Source of the DNA: Bacteroidota bacterium
GTDB taxonomy: Bacteria > Bacteroidota > Bacteroidia > Bacteroidales > VadinHA17
NCBI GenBank assembly: GCA_016868515.1
Contig: VGGM01000004.1
Location: forward strand, 1-15,022
Reading direction: 5' to 3'
Length of the DNA stretch: 15,022 nucleotides
Position 1 is the first letter of the stretch. Each line of letters opens with the position of its first letter. A program made the position numbers and the translations under genes. Positions 7,097 through 13,491 of this stretch are shown piece by piece. The notes under the pieces are model-generated. The model had not been told where the DNA came from, did no database searches, and was given only the letters and a program-made list of their open reading frames with translations.

Positions 7097-7501
7097 CTAC
7101 AATAAGCTATACAAAACACTAATAAGTATAAATACAATAAAAAATACAATGTTAAATATCACAAACATTCTGATTATTAACCTTCTATCAGCGACTGTCT
7201 TTGAAGTTTCATTAATGACATTTAAGTATCTCTTTTTATACGAGAAATATACCAGACTAACAATGTAGCTGAAGACAGCAACCCCTATCAATATGTATTT
7301 CGTTGCATCCTTACCTTGAAATACAGCTTTAGTAACTATATCTATAATGAATAAGCCAGTTAGAATGAATATGGTTAAATAAATGGAAAACATAAAACTG
7401 GCGATTTCTTTACTCTGTGTTTCATCACAATGATTATTTGCTTGTACAAAAAGCATATAAAATATCTTGTGGGCAAATTGTTTAAATATTCTCATGAGCA
7501 C
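7097..7501 (-). CDS. Small three-helix membrane protein, unknown function
   Basis: This is a 134-residue protein from a GTG at 7501 (an ATG at 7495 is two codons later and may be the real start; AATAAGTAAG upstream is a weak ribosome-binding sequence). Residues 1-30 are amphipathic/polar with CDETQSKE. Membrane segments lie at about 34-56, 69-87 and 112-133, with a basic loop KKRYLNVINETSKTVADRR between helices 2 and 3. No family is recognised. It is the first gene of the AT-rich minus-strand cassette, and its start lies only about 40 bp from the hisF breakpoint, divergent from hisF. Confidence 0.6.
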   Translation of the reverse strand: MLMRIFKQFAHKIFYMLFVQANNHCDETQSKEIASFMFSIYLTIFILTGLFIIDIVTKAVFQGKDATKYILIGVAVFSYIVSLVYFSYKKRYLNVINETSKTVADRRLIIRMFVIFNIVFFIVFILISVLYSLL

Positions 7502-7538
7502 TTACTTATTAAAATTTGGTATTACAATGGGAAATGGA

Positions 7539-7548
7539 TACAACCCAC
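7539..7548 (+). repeat. 10-bp direct repeat of tRNA-Val 3' end, right copy
   Basis: TACAACCCAC is identical to 5936-5945. It lies exactly at the change from AT-rich sequence to recognisable hisF sequence. The two copies bound a 1.6-kb interval. Confidence 0.4.
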
Positions 7549-7995
7549 CGCGGTAAGGAGGCCGGATCTGATTTCGGAGCTGGCCGGAAAATTCGGTAGC
7601 CAGTGCATTGTACTGGCCGTTGATGCCGGCCGGCACAGCCCGATGGCTCATGGAAGGTTTTTGTAAACGGGGGGAAGGTCGCCACCGGAATTGATCTGTT
7701 CGATTGGGTTGAGCAGGCTGTACAAAGGGGCGCCGGCGAGGTGTTGTTTACATCGATCGATAACGACGGTACGGGGAAAGGGTTTGCCGTTGAGGCGCTG
7801 GCCAAAATTGTCTCCAGTGTAAAGGTTCCCGTTATTGCTTCAGGGGGTGCGGGAAAACCTGAACACTTTCTCGATGCCGTGACAAAGGGCCGGGCGCATG
7901 CACTGCTGGCAGCCGGACTGTTCCATTACGGGAAGCTGACGATACCGGATCTCAAGGAGTATCTCAATGATAATGGAGTAAGGGTAAGGAAATAA
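7547..7995 (+). pseudogene. hisF: hisF remnant: 5' truncated and frameshifted
   Basis: HisF is the cyclase subunit of imidazole glycerol phosphate synthase (about 250 residues). Only the second half is here. It opens with AVRRPDLISELAGKFGSQC and IVLAVDAGRHSP, which keeps the catalytic aspartate of the VDA motif. Then a single-base deletion around 7640-7642 (CCGATGG where CC-N-GAT-GG is required) shifts the frame. In the new frame the protein continues DGSWKVFVNGGKVATGIDLF, LFTSIDNDGTGKGF, VPVIASGGAGKPEHF, ALLAAGLFHYGKL and KEYLNDNGVRVRK to the normal end at 7995. About 100 N-terminal residues, including the first catalytic aspartate, are absent. The left edge coincides with the end of the AT-rich cassette. 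hisIE follows after array 2, as in a normal his operon end. A functional hisF, if any, must lie elsewhere. Confidence 0.93.
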
Positions 7996-8220
7996 GGTAT
8001 GAGGTATGGGGTATGAGGTATGAGGTGCAGGGTACAGGGTGCAGGGTTCAGGGAGGGGGGCGTAATGGCGTAATGGCATAATGACATAGTGGCGTAATGG
8101 CATAATGACATAGTGGCGTAGAAGGCGTAAAGGGCGTAAGGGACGTAGGGGACTTAGGGGACTTAGGGGGCAGAAGGGCATATAAGGGTGTAGAAGGCGT
8201 AAAGGGCATAAAGGAAAAAG
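7996..8220 (+). repeat. Degenerate G-rich intergenic array (array 2)
   Basis: About 225 bp of imperfect units fill the hisF-hisIE gap. The order is GAGGTATGGGGTAT-like units (7996-8025), CAGGGTA/CAGGGTG units (8026-8053), GGCGTAATGGCATAATG-type units (8060-8115), and GGCGTAAAGGGCGTAAGGG units to 8220. Within it a 24-bp unit is repeated twice perfectly (8067-8090 and 8091-8114). It shares a 15-mer with array 1 and a 19-mer, CAGGGTACAGGGTGCAGGG (8028-8046), with 13214-13232. No gene is supported; long frames across it are repeat artefacts. Confidence 0.85.
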
Positions 8221-8260
8221 GGTGTATTATGGCGAAAATGAATGGGAAACAATTAAAACG

Positions 8261-8878
8261 ATGAAAACGAATACTGAAAAACTGAAACCTGCAATAATCC
8301 AGGATGCTGAAACCGGCAGGGTGCTGATGATGGCATGGGTTAATGATGAGTCGCTGCAGGTTACGCGCGATACCGGGCGTATGACCTTTTACAGCCGCAG
8401 CCGGCAACGATTGTGGACAAAAGGGGAGGAGTCGGGTAATATTCTGTATGTCAAAGAGATACTCGACGACTGCGATAATGACACCCTGCTGGTCAAGGTT
8501 ACCCCGGCCGGTCCGGCATGTCATACCGGCAGCGATACCTGCTGGGGAGAAAAGAATTTACCATATGGTGTATCTGCCGGAGGAGATGCGGAATCTGCAG
8601 CCGGATTCACAGCGGAACTGGAAAGCATCATTGAATCGCGTCGCGGTGCCGATCCGGCCTCATCATACACGGCAAAACTCCTTGCCGGCGGTCCGCGCAT
8701 AATTGCCAAGAAGCTCGGTGAAGAGAGCGCCGAACTTATTATCGAATCGATGGATAACCGCGACGACCTCTTCCTTAACGAGGCAGCCGACCTGCTCTAT
8801 CACTACCTGGTACTTCTTCATTCCCGTAACCACACCCTTGCCGATGTTGAGGGCATCCTCCGTGAGAGGCATAAATAA
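8261..8878 (+). CDS. hisIE: Phosphoribosyl-AMP cyclohydrolase / phosphoribosyl-ATP pyrophosphatase
   Basis: This bifunctional 205-residue enzyme covers steps 2 and 3 of histidine biosynthesis. The HisI domain (about 8-105) shows AIIQDAETGRVLMMAWVN, TFYSRSRQRLWTKGEESGN and the metal-binding cysteines C71 (DDCDNDTLL), C87 (ACHTG) and C94 (DTCW). The HisE domain (about 117-205) shows KKLGEESAELIIES and the helical segment NEAADLLYHYLVLL. The ATG at 8261 is chosen because the conserved domain begins right after it. A GTG at 8222 in the same frame would reach back into the repeat array. No strong ribosome-binding site is seen. The enzyme looks intact although the hisF before it is broken. Confidence 0.93.
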   Translation: MKTNTEKLKPAIIQDAETGRVLMMAWVNDESLQVTRDTGRMTFYSRSRQRLWTKGEESGNILYVKEILDDCDNDTLLVKVTPAGPACHTGSDTCWGEKNLPYGVSAGGDAESAAGFTAELESIIESRRGADPASSYTAKLLAGGPRIIAKKLGEESAELIIESMDNRDDLFLNEAADLLYHYLVLLHSRNHTLADVEGILRERHK

Positions 8879-8915
8879 TACCTGCAGAGTCGCAGTACCG
8901 ATGCCTGAGAAGCAT

Positions 8916-9911
8916 TTACTGCAATAGCAGATACAACAGGTTTGCCTTACTGTCGGTATGGAACTCGATATTTCCGTTTGATGATGTAAACAGGGTTGTT
9001 ACACCCGGCCCGTGTCCGGCAATCACGCTGCCACTATGGGTTATCACCCCTATTGTAATGGCTCCGGTTTTATAAATCCTTCCGTATGAATTGTCAGCAT
9101 CGATTATGGCAACTATGTCTCCGAACCTCAGTTTGTCAAGTCCGTATTCCCTGTTGACCTTTTCATCAAACAACTGAATGTCATAATCGCCTGAATAGAC
9201 ATGGTCGGAACCAAGGCCCGATCCCATGATTTTAGCCGGCACGGTCAGCGCAACAGGCACCCGCAGCTTGCCTGCAGGGGTAATACCCATTCCTGCCCTG
9301 GTAAAGGCTTCTATCAGCTGCGGACTCATGTTCATGGTCTTTACATCCTTTACGTTTGTCAGTTCCATGCCCACTCCATACGCGTATACGGCCATTTTAT
9401 CGCCCGGCAACATGGTTTTAAGCACTTCCGGGTTCTTAAAATCGACCATTACATGTTCCGACCCGCCGTGCTTGCCTATAACCACTCCCGTTGCGCCCTT
9501 TGCTTCGCCCGTCAGCACCTTCACTTCGTTGCCGACACACGAGAGGATGTTGAAGGCCCTGCTTTCCGAACCACCGCGGTCGTCAGAATAGTATAGGGTA
9601 ACTGCAGGTTCAACATGGTCGCCTGCCAGTTTTACCGCTGTATCGCCCGTGCGGTAGTTGAAGGTGACACTTCCGGTGGCCGGCAGTATTGAAACAGTTC
9701 CGTCAGCACCCAGGCGGTAAGGTGTTGAGCCGAGCCTTGCCGGGGCAATGGTTCCTACAACTACATTCTGCACAAGGTACTCCTTGTTGTATTCAACTTT
9801 TTTGAGGCCTGCGACCTGTCCGGTTACAACCACCGGGAAGATCAGCATGAAAGCAATAATAATAACCGCTGCACGCGCTGAACTGACAGATAATGAATTC
9901 ATTCGTAACAT
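8916..9911 (-). CDS. DUF4438 domain protein with signal peptide
   Basis: This is a 331-residue protein. Residues 1-32 look like an export signal (SSARAAVIIIAFMLIFPVVVTGQ). A second ATG at residue 4 is an alternative start. The body matches my recollection of DUF4438: VVGTIAPARLGSTPYRLGADG (52-71), ILPATGSVTFNYRTGD, AGDHVEPAVTLYYSDD and GATGVVIGKHGGSEHVMVDF, then a C-terminal half with FGDIVAIIDADNSYGR and the glycine-rich ITHSGSVIAGHGPGVTTLFT. The family is structurally known from Thermotoga, but to my knowledge has no assigned function. The repeated H, D and G-rich motifs suggest ligand or metal handling, which is only an inference. It converges on hisIE with a 37-nt gap and is divergent from the cys operon. 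Confidence 0.85.
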   Translation of the reverse strand: MLRMNSLSVSSARAAVIIIAFMLIFPVVVTGQVAGLKKVEYNKEYLVQNVVVGTIAPARLGSTPYRLGADGTVSILPATGSVTFNYRTGDTAVKLAGDHVEPAVTLYYSDDRGGSESRAFNILSCVGNEVKVLTGEAKGATGVVIGKHGGSEHVMVDFKNPEVLKTMLPGDKMAVYAYGVGMELTNVKDVKTMNMSPQLIEAFTRAGMGITPAGKLRVPVALTVPAKIMGSGLGSDHVYSGDYDIQLFDEKVNREYGLDKLRFGDIVAIIDADNSYGRIYKTGAITIGVITHSGSVIAGHGPGVTTLFTSSNGNIEFHTDSKANLLYLLLQ

Positions 9912-9940
9912 AACAGGTATGGGGTTTTAAGATTGGTTTA

Positions 9941-9948
9941 TAAATTTG
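9941..9948 (+). promoter_or_regulatory. Candidate -7 box for cys operon
   Basis: TAAATTTG perfectly matches TAnnTTTG on the plus strand in the divergent DUF4438-cysH gap. No TTG sits at the expected -33 spacing, and it would give a leader of more than 250 nt before cysH, so the assignment is tentative. Confidence 0.25.
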
Positions 9949-10009
9949 GTCCGTTTGTAAAGATATCATCTTCCCTGAAATTTCCCTGCAAATCCCCATA
10001 ATTACTGCA

Positions 10010-10150
10010 CTCCCCATAACCCGTGCACTGCGCATTGCTCGGGCCGCAGTCCCCTAACCGATTACCGATTACCTTTCCCCATGCCCCATGCGCGGCGGAG
10101 CCGCACTACGCATTTATACCCATCCCCAATCCCTTTTATTACTGCCCCCC
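10010..10150 (-). repeat. Degenerate C-rich intergenic array (array 3)
   Basis: Imperfect units such as ACTCCCCATAACCC, CCGATTACCGATTACC and CCCCATGCCCCATGCG fill the middle of the DUF4438-cysH gap. On the minus strand it reads G-rich, like arrays 1 and 2. A triloop hairpin GCGGC-GGA-GCCGC is at 10092-10104. It lies in the putative cysH leader. The remaining gap sequence (9912-10009 and 10151-10200) shows no gene and no riboswitch that I recognise. Confidence 0.65.
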
Positions 10151-10214
10151 GATTGGAGAAAAATCAGTTCCTTTGCCCTGCCGGAAAACCACAATCATTC
10201 AGGAGGATAGTATT

Positions 10215-10919
10215 ATGCTGAAGATGGAATTAAACAACCTGAAGACTGAGATTACAGGCAGCGATATTGCAGCCCACCTGCGAAGTCTGGCCGATCACTT
10301 CCCGGGTGGCGTTGTGTTCACCACCAGTTTTGGTGTGGAGGACCAGGTTATAACCGACATTATTTTCCGCAACGACATTGACATTGAGGTTGTTGCGATT
10401 GACACTGGACGTATGTTCGAGGAGACATACAAGGTTCATTCAAACACCCTTAAGATCTACAAAAAGCCGATAAAGGTGCTGTTTCCCGACCGCGATGAGG
10501 TTGAGAAGCTGCTTACCGAGAAGGGGCCTTACAGTTTCTACCAGTCGGTCGATAACCGCAAGGAGTGCTGCCATATACGAAAGGTGGTACCACTCGGAAG
10601 GGCTCTTGAGGGGAAGAAGCTGTGGATAACTGGCATCAGGGCTGAGCAGTCGGCGGGCAGATCGTCGATGGAGCACCTTGAGTATGACGAGGTGAACCGG
10701 ATATTCAAATATCACCCGCTGTTTGACTGGACGCTGAAGCAGGTTGAGGATTACCTTAAGAAGAATCATGTTCCTCACAATGAACTTCACTATAAAGGTT
10801 TTGTAAGTATCGGATGTGAACCCTGTACCAGGGCAATCAAACCGGGTGAGGATTTCCGTGCCGGTCGCTGGTGGTGGGAAGATCAGTCGGGTAAGGAGTG
10901 CGGACTGCACGCTAAATAG
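10215..10919 (+). CDS. cysH: Adenylyl-sulfate (APS) reductase, CysH family
   Basis: The enzyme reduces activated sulfate to sulfite using thioredoxin-type reductants. It is 234 residues from the ATG at 10215, which has AGGAGG at 10201-10206; the longer open frame upstream runs through repeat sequence and is discounted. Motifs are TTSFGVEDQV (36-45) and DTGRMFEETY (63-72) for nucleotide and sulfate binding, C118-C119 in KECCHIRK, C201/C204 in IGCEPCTRAI, and the C-terminal catalytic C229 in KECGLH. The C-C...C-x-x-C pattern binds a [4Fe-4S] cluster and by established family knowledge marks APS-using rather than PAPS-using enzymes. cysD starts 14 nt later, so CysD/CysN supply its APS substrate. 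Confidence 0.94.
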   Translation: MLKMELNNLKTEITGSDIAAHLRSLADHFPGGVVFTTSFGVEDQVITDIIFRNDIDIEVVAIDTGRMFEETYKVHSNTLKIYKKPIKVLFPDRDEVEKLLTEKGPYSFYQSVDNRKECCHIRKVVPLGRALEGKKLWITGIRAEQSAGRSSMEHLEYDEVNRIFKYHPLFDWTLKQVEDYLKKNHVPHNELHYKGFVSIGCEPCTRAIKPGEDFRAGRWWWEDQSGKECGLHAK

Positions 10920-10933
10920 AAAATTACATTGCA

Positions 10934-11842
10934 ATGACACTTGATATTAACAGCAGGCATCTCAGGGACCTGGAAAATGAGGCCATTTATGTAATGCGCG
11001 AAGTGGCGGCTCAGTTTGAAAATCCTGTTATACTCTTTTCGGGCGGCAAGGACTCGATAGTTCTTGTTCACCTTGCAAAGAAGGCATTCTGGCCTATGAA
11101 GATACCCTTCAGGCTGTTGCACGTCGACACCGGTCACAACTTTGAGGAGACCCTTGTGTTCCGCGATAACCTTGTGAAGGAATTGGGGGTTGAACTCATT
11201 GTTGCATCGGTTCAGGAGTCGATCGACAACGGAAGGGTAACAGAGGAGAAAGGGTACAATGCCAGCCGCAACAAGGCACAGAGTATCAGTCTTCTCGATA
11301 AACTTGAGCAGCTGAAAATAGATGTCGCCATTGGCGGGGGACGTCGTGATGAGGAAAAGGCACGTGCCAAGGAACGATTTTTCTCACACCGCGATGAGTT
11401 TGGACAGTGGGACCCCAAGAACCAGCGGCCCGAGCTGTGGAACATCTTCAACGGACGGAAGCACCCGGGAGAGCATTTCAGGGTATTCCCCATAAGCAAC
11501 TGGACAGAGCTTGACGTTTGGCAGTATATACTCACCGACAAGGTTGAACTGCCATCGCTTTACTACACTCACCGCCGCAAAATATTCAAACGCGATGGCG
11601 TTTTCCTTGCCTGGGCACCTTTTATGATGCTGAAACCCGGTGAGGAGGTGATTGAGACCGATGTTCGCTGCCGCACCATTGGCGACATAACATGCACCGG
11701 CGTAACCCTTTCAAAGGCCGACAATCTCGAAGACATCATTGCCGAGATAGCCGCCACCAGGGTTACCGAAAGGGGAGGCCGCTACGACGACAAGCGTTCT
11801 GAGGCGGCTATGGAGGAACGCAAGAGGGAAGGATATTTTTGA
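10934..11842 (+). CDS. cysD: Sulfate adenylyltransferase subunit 2
   Basis: CysD forms APS from ATP and sulfate in complex with the GTPase CysN. It is a 302-residue PP-loop ATPase of normal family length. The pyrophosphate loop SGGKDS is at 36-41, followed by LLHVDTGHNFEETLVFRD and the conserved basic region GGGRRDEEKARAKERFFS. Family-specific phrases FPISNWTELDVWQYI and RCRTIGDITCTG are present, and the C-terminus ends ERKREGYF. It sits 14 nt after cysH and 61 nt before cysN on the same strand, which supports one operon. Confidence 0.96.
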   Translation: MTLDINSRHLRDLENEAIYVMREVAAQFENPVILFSGGKDSIVLVHLAKKAFWPMKIPFRLLHVDTGHNFEETLVFRDNLVKELGVELIVASVQESIDNGRVTEEKGYNASRNKAQSISLLDKLEQLKIDVAIGGGRRDEEKARAKERFFSHRDEFGQWDPKNQRPELWNIFNGRKHPGEHFRVFPISNWTELDVWQYILTDKVELPSLYYTHRRKIFKRDGVFLAWAPFMMLKPGEEVIETDVRCRTIGDITCTGVTLSKADNLEDIIAEIAATRVTERGGRYDDKRSEAAMEERKREGYF

Positions 11843-11903
11843 TGGTTCATCAATCCATCAGAGAGCTTAGCGATACGATAACATCAACAGCATACAATCT
11901 GCA

Positions 11904-13157
11904 ATGAAAGAGAATTTAAGTCTATTGAGGTTCACCACGGCGGGAAGTGTCGACGACGGCAAGAGCACGCTTATTGGACGCCTGTTGTATGACAGCAAAT
12001 CGATATTTGAGGATCAGCTCGATCATATTACCGAATCGTCGCGCCGCCGCGGCAAGGAGGAGGTCGATCTGTCACTGCTGACCGACGGACTGAAAGCCGA
12101 GCGCGAGCAGGGGATAACCATCGACGTGGCTTACCGTTACTTTGCAACACCGCGCCGCAAATTTATCATTGCCGATACCCCCGGCCATATACAGTATACA
12201 CGCAATATGGTAACAGGTGCATCAACCGCCGATATGGCACTGATACTCGTTGATGCCCGAAACGGTGTGGTTGAGCAGACGATAAGGCATACCTATATTG
12301 CGCACCTGCTCGACATAAGGTATATTGTTTTCTGTATCAACAAGATGGACCTCACAGACTACAGCAATGAAGTCTTCAGCAAACTCAGGGCCGACCTTAA
12401 GGCGCTGGCTGTCAAGCTTGAGGTTCCTCACCCCTATTTCCTTCCTATAAGCGCCAAGCTGGGCGACAATGTTGTTGACCGTTCGGAGAATATGCCATGG
12501 TATGAAGGTCCGACGCTGCTTGAGTTACTTGAGACGGTTGAGATAAACGGCAATGGCCAGGCTGTTCCGGCCCGTTTCCCGGTGCAGTACGTGATAAGGC
12601 CCTTGTCGGCCGATTATCCCGACTATCGCAGCTATGCAGGCAGGGTGGCCGGTGGCAGCTTCAGGCGGGGCGAGAAGGTTGTTGCGTTGCCTGCCGGCCT
12701 TGGTTCCACCATAAAAAGCATTGACACCTTCAATGAGAGCCACGACACTGTTGCGCCGGGCGAGTCGGTTGCCATAGTGCTTGACGACGACATTGACATC
12801 AGCCGGGGCGACATGATTGTGCCTGCCGATGCGGTGCCTGAGCTGAAGAGCGATATTGTGGCGCGCATTTGCTGGTTCAGCGAGAAGCCGATGGTGCTGA
12901 ACGGCAAATACCTGCTGCGGCACACGGGCAGCGAGGTGCGGTGCGTGATCAGGGAGGTGATTTTCAGGCTTAATGTGAACACGGTGGAACGCGACACCGT
13001 TAACAAAGAGGTGAAAATGAACGACATAGCCAGGATAAGTATCCGCACGGCGAAACCCCTTTTTACCGATCCCTATATCGTGAACCACACCACAGGCAGC
13101 TTCATCCTTATCGACGAAGGAACCAACAATACCGTGGCTGCGGGGATGATAATCTGA
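11904..13157 (+). CDS. cysN: Sulfate adenylyltransferase subunit 1 (GTPase)
   Basis: CysN is the EF-Tu-like GTPase that drives APS synthesis by CysD. The 417-residue length matches stand-alone CysN without a fused APS kinase (CysC). The G1 motif GSVDDGKST is at 14-22, the switch region GLKAEREQGITIDVAYRYF at 62-80, DTPGH at 91-95 and NKMDL at 146-150. The C-terminal beta-barrel domains follow with VQYVIRPLSADYPDYRSYAG. No APS kinase follows, consistent with direct APS reduction by the upstream CysH. The 61-nt cysD-cysN gap shows no hairpin of note. Confidence 0.96.
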   Translation: MKENLSLLRFTTAGSVDDGKSTLIGRLLYDSKSIFEDQLDHITESSRRRGKEEVDLSLLTDGLKAEREQGITIDVAYRYFATPRRKFIIADTPGHIQYTRNMVTGASTADMALILVDARNGVVEQTIRHTYIAHLLDIRYIVFCINKMDLTDYSNEVFSKLRADLKALAVKLEVPHPYFLPISAKLGDNVVDRSENMPWYEGPTLLELLETVEINGNGQAVPARFPVQYVIRPLSADYPDYRSYAGRVAGGSFRRGEKVVALPAGLGSTIKSIDTFNESHDTVAPGESVAIVLDDDIDISRGDMIVPADAVPELKSDIVARICWFSEKPMVLNGKYLLRHTGSEVRCVIREVIFRLNVNTVERDTVNKEVKMNDIARISIRTAKPLFTDPYIVNHTTGSFILIDEGTNNTVAAGMII

Positions 13158-13208
13158 AAACGGCGTCAGGCTGCCGGCGTCTGGCATCCGGGCGGCAGCG
13201 CCGGAAAA

Positions 13209-13290
13209 GGGTTCAGGGTACAGGGTGCAGGGTGCAGGGTGCAGGGAAAAGGGACGTAGTGACGTATTGGCATAAGGTCGTAGTGGCAAA
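13209..13290 (+). repeat. Degenerate G-rich intergenic array (array 4, left arm)
   Basis: After cysN comes a GC-rich CCGGCGTCTGGCATCCGG-like stretch (13162-13204). It is followed by CAGGGTG units repeated about four times (13214-13245) and GACGTAGTGACGTATTGG-type units to 13290. The 19-mer at 13214-13232 is identical to 8028-8046 in array 2. No gene is supported. Confidence 0.8.
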
Positions 13291-13294
13291 AAAT

Positions 13295-13320
13295 GGTTCA
13301 AGGTGCCGGGGACCTGAACC
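13295..13320 (+). terminator. Possible cysN-side terminator hairpin
   Basis: GGTTCA and TGAACC pair, with GGT/ACC continuing after a one-base bulge, around a GCCGGGG loop. There is no T tract, so it may be only a structured centre between the two opposed repeat arms. Confidence 0.35.
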
Positions 13321-13364
13321 AAGCCGCAGGCGCAGGCAAACCAGTAACCAGCAACCAAAAACCC

Positions 13365-13491
13365 CTTCTACGCCATTGTATGCCCTAATATGCCCTTTCT
13401 CCATGCCCTATGCCCTATGCTTTGTCAGCCGAAGCCTTTGGCGTAGGCTGGCCCTTTGCGGCACCGAAGGTGCCTCTATGCCTTTTACGCC
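13365..13491 (-). repeat. Degenerate C-rich intergenic array (array 4, right arm)
   Basis: CTACGCC, TATGCCC, CATGCCCTATGCCC and TTTTACGCCC units run up to the stop of the beta-lactamase-family gene. On that gene's strand it is G-rich (GGGCGTAAAAGGCATAG) and directly follows its stop codon. It contains a perfect hairpin GGCACC-GAA-GGTGCC (13460-13474) and the string GCCCTTTGCGGC, also found in array 1. The two arms make the cysN-hydrolase gap an inverted pair. Confidence 0.75.

Noticed and set aside
7996..8220. Possible CRISPR array
   Set aside because: Units are 7-24 bp, degenerate and contiguous, with no unique spacers of even length and no cas genes in the window.
7840..8524. Long minus-strand frames with repeated HYAI/TPL segments
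   Set aside because: They run through array 2 and antisense to hisF and hisIE; the repeats explain the open frames.
9912..10214. Riboswitch upstream of the cys operon
   Set aside because: No SAM-type or other known riboswitch core could be recognised; the gap is mainly the C-rich array and a single AGGAGG site.
10023..10214. 64-codon N-terminal extension of CysH
   Set aside because: It reads through low-complexity repeat; the ATG at 10215 has AGGAGG in front and gives a normal family length.
12525..13358. 277-codon minus-strand frame over cysN
   Set aside because: It is antisense to a motif-complete cysN and continues into the repeat array.
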